A stretch of 64,000 bases of DNA from contig CAZZGL010000001.1 of the NCBI GenBank assembly GCA_964654155.1, positions 49,966 through 113,965 of the forward strand, read 5' to 3'. A program made the position numbers and the translations under genes. This document shows positions 52,518-61,346 of this stretch, piece after piece. The stretch comes from CAG-826 sp964654155. Its GTDB lineage: Bacteria > Bacillota_I > Bacilli_A > RFN20 > CAG-826. Positions within the stretch are counted from its first letter, which is position 1, and each line of letters begins with the position of its first letter. The notes under the pieces were generated by a model. The model was not told the DNA's origin and ran no database searches. It saw nothing but the letters and a program-made list of their open reading frames with translations.

Positions 52518-55343
52518 ATGAAGAAAAAATTATTAGCCTTTATTCTTATGTCAATGGGAATCGGAGTAATTAATGTTACTTCTCCTAAAGTTGCTTCAGC
52601 AAGTTATAACGCAAGTAACTGGCATCATGTGAAGTCATCAGGTAGTAATCCTTATGTAATTGATGAGGATACAATTTCAGTTGAAAATAATACAAGCATG
52701 AGATTAAATTATTTGGTTAGCGATGAATATCAAGCCATTGGTGAATATGAAGTTAGTGTTGATATTCAAGGTACTATGGGCTTTCCAAATGATTATGAAG
52801 CTCAAGCTGGTATTGTTCCATGGTATCTAGATGATAATAACTATATTCTAGCTTATATGGATTGGTCTAATACTGAAAGACCAAGTCAAATGAGAGAAAT
52901 CCAAATTACCGGTCGTATTAATGGTCAAAATATGGTTGTTTGGAAAGAAGGATTTGTCCAAGGTGAATGGAATGATATTTGGACCGATGGTGTTGCTATT
53001 CCTTCTTCAGACTTAATTAACTTTAAGGTTAAAAGAACTATTTCAGAAGATAAAGATACCTACACTTATTATTGCTTCATTAATAATGAACAAATTGGAT
53101 TCTATGCGTTCCGTGAAGCAGTACAACATGCTTCAAAACCGGCACAAATCGGAATTTATGGATATGCGGATAACTATACATTTAAGAATTTTACTTATAC
53201 AAATTTAAATACTAGTGGTGAATACGCAGTTGTTGATGAAAACACAGTTGCTAAAGCAAGTGATACAAACTGGAATATTAATGAAAACGATTATTCTATT
53301 ACAACAAATGATGCAAATTGGAATAATAATTTAGTGGTAATAAATAATGATGTTTCAGAAGAAAAATATAAAATTAACGCTGATGTAAATGTAACTACAG
53401 ATACAGAAAATACTCAAATTGGTTTACTTGCTTGGTATTTAGATGAATATAATTATCTAGGTGCTGTAATAAAGAAAGATAATGGAGTAGTTAAAGTTGG
53501 ATTTGAAGGAAAAACCACTATCTTAGTTGGTGCATTAAAAACCGATATAGATATTTCCGAATTAACAGAAAAAAGTATAACCATAAGTTCAATAGAAAAA
53601 ATTACGATTGTTAAACAAGGAAGTAAATTTACATTGTTAATTGATGGAGTTGAATATGCTACTTATTCTAATCCTTCATTATTAGCCGCAGGTAAATATG
53701 GACTTCTTGCAGGAAATGTTAATGTTACTTATAGCAATATTTATGTAGAAGAAATTCCTTATACCCCTTATGATTGGTACACAAACAAATTAGGAACATC
53801 GACAACATATTATATTTCTGCAAAAACTGATAAGGATCCAATCACTTATTCTTCGGGCATTTATACATTTTCTAATGAAGGAATAGATCAAGATGACGCA
53901 AATAAAACATCTTCAATATATTTTGCCTCAAATAAGATGGATAATGTAGCAATATCGGCAGATTTTACCAATATAACAGCATCAACCGTTTATGGATTCT
54001 ATGGATGGATTGAAGATAGTGATAATTATCTTTTAGTGGAAGTGACTCCAACTGGAATCGTTCTTACAAATCATTTTGGAGAAAATATTTATAGTGAAAC
54101 ATTTGCTTTAAAATCTGGAATTACATATGCAGGTGGAACAAAAAGCTTGAGTGTTGAAATTAAAGAAGGATATGTTTATGTAAGTTGGTTTGGAGTTAAA
54201 ATTGTTAAACAAGGAGATTTCGTTATTAGTGGTCATGATACTTCAATTTCACCTAATGTAGGAATTGTTGCTGGTGGTAGCGCAGTTTCAATTAGTAATG
54301 TTAAAGTAACAGGATATACATCTTATAGTCTTGTTGAAAAAGGTGATTGGGATTTATATGGCGCCCATTATGATACATGGACTATTGATGAAGAAAATAA
54401 AGTAGTATCTGGTAAATTAAATGGTGGAACTGAGTTTAAGAGCACTAATGCATTATATCCTAATACAGAAACTAAAGATTTCTATATGTCTGCGATAGTG
54501 AATGTTAATAATACTACTGCATCTGAGTTTAAAACAGGATTTATGCCATATTATAAAGATAGTGGTAATCATATCATTGTTTGGTTATCTCAATGGGCAG
54601 GTGCTTCACCTAATATTACAATTACAGGCTGGTTAAATGGTAAGTGTATTGGAGCAGAATGGAGAGAACAAAAAGTTTCATATGATTATGCAGGCACAGA
54701 TAATAAGGTCGAAGTTCAAATTGTTGGTGATGAAGTTAAAGTATATTTAAATCAATCATATAATCCATCGTTTACAACGACATTTGAAGGACTATCTTCA
54801 CGTGATATGGAAAATGCTTATGTTGGATTTAATATTTTTAATACATCAGCAGAATTTAAAGATTATACTTTAGTTTCTCAAGAACGACAATTTATTTTAA
54901 AATCAAAACCTATTATTAGTGAATCTAATACTCGTGTTACTGAAGCTAAACTTGGTGATACAATTAAATTACCTATTTTTACCGCAACAAATGATGCACT
55001 TGATATTTTAAATGCTAATGTAACTGTAACCGATCCTGATGGAACAGTTTTAGAAATTGAAAGAAATCGCTTTGTAGCGGAAAAGCTTGGAAAGTATCAT
55101 GTTAATGTTACATGTGTTGATAACTGGGGTAATGAAGCTGATCCTATCGATTATGATATTGAAATAAAAGAAACTACAACAGAACCTGGTGGAAATGAAG
55201 GTAATAATACATCAACCAGCAGTGGAAATCAAGGAAATAGTTCATCAGGTTGTAGTGGTTGTGCAAAATCTAGTACTAGTGTAGCTGTTATATTAGCATC
55301 AATTGCTTTATTAGGATTTGTCTTCTTTAAAAAGAAAGATTAA
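52518..55343 (+). CDS. Membrane-anchored surface protein with repeated jelly-roll-like domains
   Basis: The 941-residue protein has a signal peptide (about 1-29, SASA-type end). Four domains of about 180-200 residues follow (about 30-235, 240-415, 420-610 and 610-800), the first strongly resembling the repeats of the lipoprotein at 40782 (WYLDDNNYILAYMDW, SQMREIQITGRING). Then come an Ig-like domain (about 800-895) and a Ser/Asn/Gly linker. The C-terminal tail has CSGC, a hydrophobic helix and KKKD. There is no LPxTG. It probably binds glycans at the surface. RBS AAAGAAAGGAAA. Confidence 0.75.
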   Translation: MKKKLLAFILMSMGIGVINVTSPKVASASYNASNWHHVKSSGSNPYVIDEDTISVENNTSMRLNYLVSDEYQAIGEYEVSVDIQGTMGFPNDYEAQAGIVPWYLDDNNYILAYMDWSNTERPSQMREIQITGRINGQNMVVWKEGFVQGEWNDIWTDGVAIPSSDLINFKVKRTISEDKDTYTYYCFINNEQIGFYAFREAVQHASKPAQIGIYGYADNYTFKNFTYTNLNTSGEYAVVDENTVAKASDTNWNINENDYSITTNDANWNNNLVVINNDVSEEKYKINADVNVTTDTENTQIGLLAWYLDEYNYLGAVIKKDNGVVKVGFEGKTTILVGALKTDIDISELTEKSITISSIEKITIVKQGSKFTLLIDGVEYATYSNPSLLAAGKYGLLAGNVNVTYSNIYVEEIPYTPYDWYTNKLGTSTTYYISAKTDKDPITYSSGIYTFSNEGIDQDDANKTSSIYFASNKMDNVAISADFTNITASTVYGFYGWIEDSDNYLLVEVTPTGIVLTNHFGENIYSETFALKSGITYAGGTKSLSVEIKEGYVYVSWFGVKIVKQGDFVISGHDTSISPNVGIVAGGSAVSISNVKVTGYTSYSLVEKGDWDLYGAHYDTWTIDEENKVVSGKLNGGTEFKSTNALYPNTETKDFYMSAIVNVNNTTASEFKTGFMPYYKDSGNHIIVWLSQWAGASPNITITGWLNGKCIGAEWREQKVSYDYAGTDNKVEVQIVGDEVKVYLNQSYNPSFTTTFEGLSSRDMENAYVGFNIFNTSAEFKDYTLVSQERQFILKSKPIISESNTRVTEAKLGDTIKLPIFTATNDALDILNANVTVTDPDGTVLEIERNRFVAEKLGKYHVNVTCVDNWGNEADPIDYDIEIKETTTEPGGNEGNNTSTSSGNQGNSSSGCSGCAKSSTSVAVILASIALLGFVFFKKKD

Positions 55344-55468
55344 TTTATAAAAATATTAATTAAAAATTTTGGTTAGTTTGATAATCTATTAATTCTATAA
55401 ACAGCTCTTTAAATTATTTGTTGTTTAAGGTGATTTCAAAGTTTAAAAACAAAAATCTATAAAATATA

Positions 55469-55503
55469 GGGTGGTGAATTCTTGTAGTACATCATCCTTT
55501 TTT
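55469..55503 (+). terminator. Terminator of the sugar importer operon
   Basis: GGGTGGTG and CATCATCC pair (two wobbles) around a 13-base loop, followed by six T. It stands about 125 bases after the last gene. Confidence 0.65.
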
Positions 55504-56712
55504 ATTTATGTTTATAAAAATAAATAGGAATTTTTAAAATTCAAACTAATTTATTAATGAAGGATAAATTTTATTGTTTATTTCTTTATTAATAAAAGGA
55601 GATGATTGTTATGTTTGATCTTGAACAATTTTTAAAAATTAAAGAAAATAATCAACTTGAAGTTAAACAAGCAATTCATGGTATCCCTAATTCAATATGA
55701 AAGACATATTCTGCATTTGCTAATTCTTATGGTGGAATAATTTTGTTAGGCGTTGGTGAAGACAAAAATAAAAAATTATATACTTGTGGATTATCGAAAA
55801 ATCATGTTGATAGTATCTTAAAAGCTTTTTGGGACACAATAAATAATCCAACTAAAGTAAGTGCTAATCTAATTTATGATAAAGATGTTCAAGTTTATCA
55901 AATTATTAATGATTATATTATTGTTATTAATGTGCCTAAAGCAGATAAGTCATATAAACCAATTTATATAAATAATAATATATTTTTATCATTTAGAAGA
56001 AATCATGAGGGTGATTATCGTTGTACTAAACTAGAAATTCAGTCAATGCTTCGTGATCAAGATGAAAGTTCTTTAGATGATCAAGTAATTGATGAAATGA
56101 ATTTGTCTGTTATTAATAAAGATACATTAGAAAAGTATAGAACTGCATATAAACAATATCGTAGTGAAGAACATCCATTTTTAAAAGAAGATGATGAAAA
56201 CTTTTTAATTCACATAGGCGCTGCAAAGTATGATCATATTGGTAATATTCATCCAACAAAAGCAGGGTTATTAATGTTTGGAAACTTTTACGATATTATC
56301 AATGTTTTTCCAAATTATTTTTTAGATTATCAAGATCATAGGAATTTAGTTGGAGATGATATGCGATGGTCATTTAGAATAACATCTACGAATGGTGATT
56401 GGAGTGGTAATCTTTATGATTTTTTTAATCGTATTGTATATAAAATAACAGAAGATGTCGCTATTCCGTTCAAAATGAATGGAATATTTCGCGATGATTC
56501 GTCTCTTATGAAGAAAGCAGTTAGAGAAGCTTTATGCAATACTTTGTCTAATGCAGATTATCATGGAGAAATAGGTGTGGTAATTAAACAATTTTTTGAT
56601 TAAATAATTTTTACTAATCCAGGAGCATTAGTAATTCCATTGAATCAAATAATTCAAGGTGGAATATCTAAAGCAAGAAATAAAATTATTCTTAATATGT
56701 TTTCTTATGTTA

Positions 56713-56922
56713 ACATAGGAGAACGTGCTGGAAGTGGATACCCATTGATTCTAAAAGCAACAAAAGANNNNNNNNNNNNNNNNNNNNNNNNNNNNNNNNN
56801 NNNNNNNNNNNNNNNNNNNNNNNNNNNNNNNNNNNNNNNNNNNNNNNNNNNNNNNNNNNNNNNNNNNACATAGGAGAACGTGCTGGAAGTGGATACCCAT
56901 TGATTCTAAAAGCAACAAAAGA
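56713..56922. repeat. Exact 55-base duplication flanking the scaffold gap
   Basis: Bases 56713-56767 and 56868-56922 are identical, directly on either side of the N run. The pattern is what two contigs that overlap by one k-mer leave when they are scaffolded without merging. Confidence 0.9.
56768..56867. other. Scaffold gap of 100 N
   Basis: One hundred undetermined bases. The round length is a placeholder and not a measured distance; the true gap is probably minus 55 bases. Confidence 0.98.
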
Positions 56923-57025
56923 AGGTAATTGTCCTTCTCCAATATTATTAGATGGCTTTAATCCTGACATGACTACTTTAACTATTTTTATCAATAAGAA
57001 TTCATTTCAAGAAACGATAACAGGA

Positions 57026-57172
57026 ATTGATACCGAAAAATTGGGAATTGGTACCGAAGAATTGGGAATTGGTGCTGAGAAATTAGGAATTGATACTGAA
57101 AAATTGGGAATTGATACCGAAAAATTTGGATTTGGTACTGAAGAATTGGGAATTGGTGCTGAGAAATTGGGA
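57026..57172 (+). repeat. 21-base tandem repeat coding for heptapeptides
   Basis: Seven in-frame units of 21 bases code for variants of ID/GTEKLG (for example TEKLGID, TEELGIG, AEKLGID). Units 1-3 and 5-7 follow the same order of variants, which suggests a block duplication. They lie between the ATP-binding part and the winged-helix end of the broken AlbA_2 gene. Confidence 0.85.
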
Positions 57173-57459
57173 ATTGATAATAAAAGTATAGAAAATAATA
57201 TTAATTTGATTTATGAATTAAACACTAAATCGGATGCAAAAAATAGTTTAAAGTGTTTTTATAGGTGCTTTAGGAATAAAATTTTTGGAAATAAAGATAT
57301 GCAGCATGCATTAAAAATAAGCAAAAATACTGCAACTTATTACATTAAGCTATTAAAACAATATCACATTATTGAATCAGTTAAAGGGTTTGGTAAAGGA
57401 AAATATAAATTTAAACGATCATAATATTATGTGTGATAAATGTTTTAAGCTTCTTATCT

Positions 57460-57484
57460 AAAAAAATCTACAGATAAACTGTAG
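57460..57484 (-). terminator. Terminator of the GH2 operon
   Basis: On the minus strand CTACAG and CTGTAG pair around TTTAT, and a run of seven T follows. It stands just after the end of the ABC ATPase gene. Confidence 0.8.
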
Positions 57485-57496
57485 AAAATATAATTA

Positions 57497-58573
57497 TTAA
57501 TAGATTCTAGTACCATTTTTTTGTGAAAAAACATAGTAATTATCGATCTCAATTTCAAAATAAATTTCTTCATTTACATCAAATAAAGGAAATGTTTTAT
57601 AAGGGATTTCTAGAATGTTGTTTTTATAGTTTAGAGTTATATAATTGTTACCATTTTTATCAATATATGCTTTAATAAATTGACCGATAAGTGCTTTTTC
57701 ACTTTTGTTTTTGACAATTATAAATGAAGAGATTGGAAATGCTAAAAGAATATTTCCTTCATAATTTGTTTTAAGATTTGAATTAATAATATTATGCTCA
57801 AAGAAGATTTTATTATTTTCTATATATGCAGGTAATTTATTTATTTTTTCACCAATAAAAGCTAAGACATCAATTGAATGAGGATCATTAATGACTTCCT
57901 TAAAATCACCAAATTGAAGAACGCTTCCTTTTTTTAAAATTAATACTTTTGTAGCAATTTTATATGCATCTTCATAATCATGAGTTACATAAATAAAAGG
58001 AACAGAATTATATTTTTTTTCTTCTTTTAATATTTCTAAAAACTCTTTACGGCTATTTTCATCTAGTGCAGAAAAAGGCTCATCGAATAAGAATAAATCT
58101 GCATTTGATAAAAAAGCTTTACCAATCGCAGTTTTTTGTTGTTGACCTAAAGAAAGATATTTTACTTTTAAGTTAACATATTTAACTAAATTAAGTCTTT
58201 GCAGCATCTTTTTTATTTGAATATCTTTTTCTTCAAATGACAGCTTTTGTTTTTTAAAACCGAACATTAAGTTTTCATATATTGAAAGATGATTATATAA
58301 ATTAACTTGTTGGAAAATATAAGCAATATTTCTTTTATGGGCGACTATTTTCTTTTGTGATGTTCCTTTTATATATACATCGCCATTACTTTCTATAAGT
58401 GCGCCACTGATGATACGTAGCAAAGTGGTTTTTCCATCTCCTGAGGCTCCCAAAATAACTAAAATATCATCTTTGTTAAGTGAAAATGAAATATTTTCTA
58501 AAATATTTTCTTTACTATCATAAGAGAATGATATATTATCCACAACTAAGTAATCATTATTCATTTTCATCAT
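57497..58573 (-). CDS. Divergent ABC transporter ATPase with TOBE-like tail
   Basis: The 358-residue protein has the general layout of sugar-importer ATPases: ATPase 1 to about 230 and a beta-rich TOBE-like tail. Its core motifs are unusual: Walker A GASGDGKTTLL and signature LSLGQQQKTAIG instead of LSGGQRQRVA. Walker B LFLFDEPFSALDE and the VTHDYEDA histidine are normal. The ATGATG start at 58573 lies at the end of the YesL-like gene, with AAAGG before it; an upstream extension would sit fully inside that gene. It may be a second motor for the importer or serve another transporter. Confidence 0.82.
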   Translation of the reverse strand: MMKMNNDYLVVDNISFSYDSKENILENISFSLNKDDILVILGASGDGKTTLLRIISGALIESNGDVYIKGTSQKKIVAHKRNIAYIFQQVNLYNHLSIYENLMFGFKKQKLSFEEKDIQIKKMLQRLNLVKYVNLKVKYLSLGQQQKTAIGKAFLSNADLFLFDEPFSALDENSRKEFLEILKEEKKYNSVPFIYVTHDYEDAYKIATKVLILKKGSVLQFGDFKEVINDPHSIDVLAFIGEKINKLPAYIENNKIFFEHNIINSNLKTNYEGNILLAFPISSFIIVKNKSEKALIGQFIKAYIDKNGNNYITLNYKNNILEIPYKTFPLFDVNEEIYFEIEIDNYYVFSQKNGTRIY

Positions 58574-59402
58574 AGAGACCTTTCCGATATAATCCTTTAA
58601 AGTTATCTTGATTAATAAGTTTATCATAAACATGATGACAATATAAAGTAGTGGTTAACACGCTATGACCTAATCCGATAATCATATATATAACAAGAGT
58701 TATTAAAAGAATCAATGCGGCAATTTCTTTGGTAAGAAAAGTATTTATATATGGGATAATAAAAAATGGAATAATAGTAATAAAAGCAATACCAATTATT
58801 TTATACATTTGATTGGTAGTAAAGAAAAATGAATTTTTAATTGTTCTTGATATTTTATTTTTATATACTGGAATCATTGTATAAGAGAATATAGAGCAAC
58901 AAAGTAAAATTAAAAGTAAGACTGCTGAAATAATTGTCATTATCATATAGTAAGATATATTAATAATTCCAAAATAATTTTTAGCAAAGTTTATTAAGTA
59001 ATAAATAATACTATAAATTAATGTAACCAATATGAATTCTTTTCCGTTTTTCTTAATTCCTACAAAGAAAGATTTCATAAAGACAAAACCTTCTTGATAA
59101 ACAAATTGCTTCATCAAGGTAAAAGAGCCAGCAAGACCAATTGATAATATTATTAAAGATGGAATATACAGTAAGTCAGTATATATTTCTATATTTAGGT
59201 ATCTAATAATACTTTCGTTTGTAAATTCGTTTAGGACCTGTCCAGCAATTGAACCTTTAATAACATAAACAAACATTAAAGGTAAAGCAAATAAACTTAA
59301 TATTAACGATAACTTGATTAAAAAACCTAAATGTCTACGATATGCAAATTTAAACAACTGTCTCCTTGTTACTGGAAGATTAATAATTACATCTTTATCC
59401 AT
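58557..59402 (-). CDS. YesL-like (DUF624-type) membrane protein
   Basis: The 281-residue protein has about six hydrophobic helices. The region FVFMKSFFVGIKKNGKEF after helix 3 resembles the pattern in YesL/DUF624 proteins, which are commonly encoded in glycan-degradation operons with unknown function. Similarity is weak and partly positional. The end overlaps the ATPase gene by 17 bases and its start follows the GH2 stop by four bases, so all three are one operon. Confidence 0.6.
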   Translation of the reverse strand: MDKDVIINLPVTRRQLFKFAYRRHLGFLIKLSLILSLFALPLMFVYVIKGSIAGQVLNEFTNESIIRYLNIEIYTDLLYIPSLIILSIGLAGSFTLMKQFVYQEGFVFMKSFFVGIKKNGKEFILVTLIYSIIYYLINFAKNYFGIINISYYMIMTIISAVLLLILLCCSIFSYTMIPVYKNKISRTIKNSFFFTTNQMYKIIGIAFITIIPFFIIPYINTFLTKEIAALILLITLVIYMIIGLGHSVLTTTLYCHHVYDKLINQDNFKGLYRKGLYDENE

Positions 59403-59406
59403 ATAA

Positions 59407-61176
59407 TTATTGTGTAATGGCCTTTCTAATTAAATCTTTATCGACTTTTTCAACGCGATCAAAGTCTAATAGTCCATTAATTTCTTGATAGACATCAGTT
59501 GTTTGTGTAACACAAAATCCGGTAATATGATTCATTTCGACAATAGATTGAATTAAAGAATGTAGTCTAGTAATATATGCTTTTTCAGATTGAACTTTAT
59601 CGCCATATCCCCATCCTTCATCTTTATTATTTTGAAATCCGATTCCGGCAAATTCATCAATTATAATTGGTTGACCTTGATAATGGTAACCATCGACAAA
59701 AGATATTCTTGTTTGTGAATATTCTCCTTTTGATGCGCCATTAAATACAGAAATAATATTTTCATAGAATTTTTTAAGTTCATTAGAATCTTGAGTGTAA
59801 TTATGTAAAGTAATAATATCACTTGTGGTATGTTCCCATCCATCATTTGAAATTACAGGACGCATTGAATCATAAGCTTTAGTTAAATGATATAAAGCTT
59901 CTGTAAAATGCGCTTGACATTTATTAGAGGTTAATTGATTTACACCCCAAGATTCATTGATTGGAACCCATACAATAATTGAAGGGTGATTATAGTTTTG
60001 TTTAACTACTTCCATCCATTCTTTTGTTGTTGATTCGATAGATTTATCACGATATTCATAACCTGATGGAAGCTCACACCACACTAAAAGACCGAGCATA
60101 TCGGCAAAATAATAAAATCTTTCATCTTCGATTTTTTGATGCATCCTTACTCCATTAAAACCTAATTCTTTAATAAGTAATAATTGTTTTAACAAATCTT
60201 CTTCACCTGCAGGAGTTAATCCGGAGTCTCTCCAATATCCTTGCTCAAGGGTTAAACGTAAATAAATAGGGTTTAAATTTAATTTTAAGTATTGATTTTC
60301 GGCTTTAAAAATTCTAAATCCATAGTAGGATCCAACTTTATCTAAAATGTGACCGTTTTCATCTTTTAAAATGAATTCAATATCATAAAATTGAGGGTTA
60401 TTAGGGGTCCACCAGTGAATTTTGAAACCATCTAAATCATTTGTTAAATCGATAGAGTAAGATTGGTTGTCTCTAATTACCATCATGGTATTGTCAGCAA
60501 TAATTACATCATTATAGGAAATAATGGTTTGTAAATAACATTTTTTTGTTAAGGATGCCACTTCATATTCAAATTCAAGGTGCATAGAAGAAGCGTTTGG
60601 TGTTATTTTAATTCTATCAATATGTGTTGAAGAAACTGTTTCAGCCCAAACAGATTTCCATAAGCCACTTGTTGCGGTGTACCAACAACCAAAAGGATTA
60701 TCTAGCCATGTTTGTTTACCTCTAGGGTGAGTACATTTATTGTCATCTTTAATTCTTAAAACAATATAGCCAAAGCCATTCTTATCAAGAGCGGAAGTTA
60801 TATCAAAACTGAATCGACAATACCCGCCGTGGTGCTTTCCGATATATATTCCATTAATCCATAAGTCTGTTTCATAATCAGATCCTTCAAAATTAATATA
60901 GATTCTCTCATTATTTTTAGGCCTGTTGAAAAGTTGCTTTTTTGCATACCAAACCACTTCATGATAGGATTGATCATCAATTCCACTTAATTTAGATTGA
61001 TAGGAAAAAGGAACATTTATGGTTAGATTTGTATCAAGCTTTTTAAACCATTTTTTCTTTAATCCAATGTTGTTGTCATCAAAGGCAAAATCCCATTTGC
61101 CATTTAAATTAAGCCAATTTTCGCGTACAAATTGTGGTCTTGGATAATCTTTTTTATAACATTTAGCATTTTTCAT
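59407..61176 (-). CDS. GH2 glycoside hydrolase (beta-galactosidase or beta-glucuronidase type)
   Basis: The 589-residue cytoplasmic enzyme has the GH2 order: sugar-binding jelly roll (about 1-180, YPRPQFVRENWLNLNGKWDFA in part), an Ig-like domain and a TIM barrel. The acid/base lies in WVPINESWGVNQ (about residue 408) and the nucleophile in IIIDEFAGIGF (about 505). GH2 enzymes remove terminal beta-galactose, beta-glucuronate or beta-mannose. With GH51 in the same locus, arabinogalactan is a reasonable substrate, but the specificity cannot be read from these motifs. Confidence 0.9.
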   Translation of the reverse strand: MKNAKCYKKDYPRPQFVRENWLNLNGKWDFAFDDNNIGLKKKWFKKLDTNLTINVPFSYQSKLSGIDDQSYHEVVWYAKKQLFNRPKNNERIYINFEGSDYETDLWINGIYIGKHHGGYCRFSFDITSALDKNGFGYIVLRIKDDNKCTHPRGKQTWLDNPFGCWYTATSGLWKSVWAETVSSTHIDRIKITPNASSMHLEFEYEVASLTKKCYLQTIISYNDVIIADNTMMVIRDNQSYSIDLTNDLDGFKIHWWTPNNPQFYDIEFILKDENGHILDKVGSYYGFRIFKAENQYLKLNLNPIYLRLTLEQGYWRDSGLTPAGEEDLLKQLLLIKELGFNGVRMHQKIEDERFYYFADMLGLLVWCELPSGYEYRDKSIESTTKEWMEVVKQNYNHPSIIVWVPINESWGVNQLTSNKCQAHFTEALYHLTKAYDSMRPVISNDGWEHTTSDIITLHNYTQDSNELKKFYENIISVFNGASKGEYSQTRISFVDGYHYQGQPIIIDEFAGIGFQNNKDEGWGYGDKVQSEKAYITRLHSLIQSIVEMNHITGFCVTQTTDVYQEINGLLDFDRVEKVDKDLIRKAITQ

Positions 61177-61209
61177 ATCAATAATCCTCGTAAAAATATT
61201 AAATTTTTT

Positions 61210-61239
61210 GTTGCTGCATATTGCAATTTTTGTAGCAAC
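61210..61239. repeat. Inverted repeat upstream of the GH2 gene
   Basis: GTTGCT (61210-61215) and AGCAAC (61234-61239) are complementary, with TGCATATTGCA between them. It lies in the probable leader or promoter of the GH2 operon. Confidence 0.35.
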
Positions 61240-61302
61240 TATTCTATTATAATAATAACAAATCTATTATCGATTTGCGACTTTTTTATCCAAAATAGTA
61301 TG

Positions 61303-61332
61303 CAAAAAAACACTAAGTTGTACAAAAAAACA
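61303..61332. promoter_or_regulatory. Pair of A/T-rich boxes between GH2 and AraC genes
   Basis: CAAAAAAACA occurs at 61303-61312 and again at 61323-61332, exactly 20 bases apart, or two helical turns. Read toward the GH2 gene they match the TGTTTTTTTG boxes at 43.7 and 46.5 kb, including the GTA-AACTT spacer similar to the one at 43.7 kb. No cre site adjoins here. Direct repeats are the normal target of AraC-family proteins. Confidence 0.6.
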
Positions 61333-61346
61333 TAAAAGAGGTGAAC

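Larger units (their letters stand above)
55611..57424 (+). pseudogene. Broken AlbA_2-type ATP-binding protein gene (RecG-like C-terminal family), split by a scaffold gap
   Basis: AAAAGGAGATGATTGTT precedes ATG at 55611. The frame reads MFDLEQFLKIKENNQLEVKQ, then meets TGA (55698-55700) where the AlbA_2 motif normally has tryptophan, before AFANSYGGIILLGVGE. A second stop (TAA, 56601-56603) interrupts the ATP-binding part between AVREALCNTLSNADYHGE and IIFTNPGAL. Removing the gap and one copy of the flanking duplication keeps the frame open to 57424. The C-terminal part has a heptapeptide repeat and a winged-helix-like end. The family includes putative transcriptional regulators and defence-associated proteins. 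Two stops make it a likely pseudogene, unless they are assembly errors. Confidence 0.8.

Noticed and set aside
39133..55700. TGA read as tryptophan, suggested by TGA at expected Trp positions in the YhcG remnant and the AlbA_2 gene
   Set aside because: Intact genes use TGG for tryptophan and end in TGA, often as ATGA overlaps (ymfF, spoIIAA, spoIIAB, spoVAC). Both TGA-containing genes also have other defects, so G-to-A decay explains them better.
56713..56922. Tandem duplication or insertion target site
   Set aside because: The copies are exactly 55 bases and directly flank a 100-N placeholder, which is the mark of an assembler overlap and not of a biological event.
57026..57172. CRISPR-like array
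   Set aside because: The repeats are directly adjacent, 21 bases long, in frame and without spacers; they encode heptapeptides.
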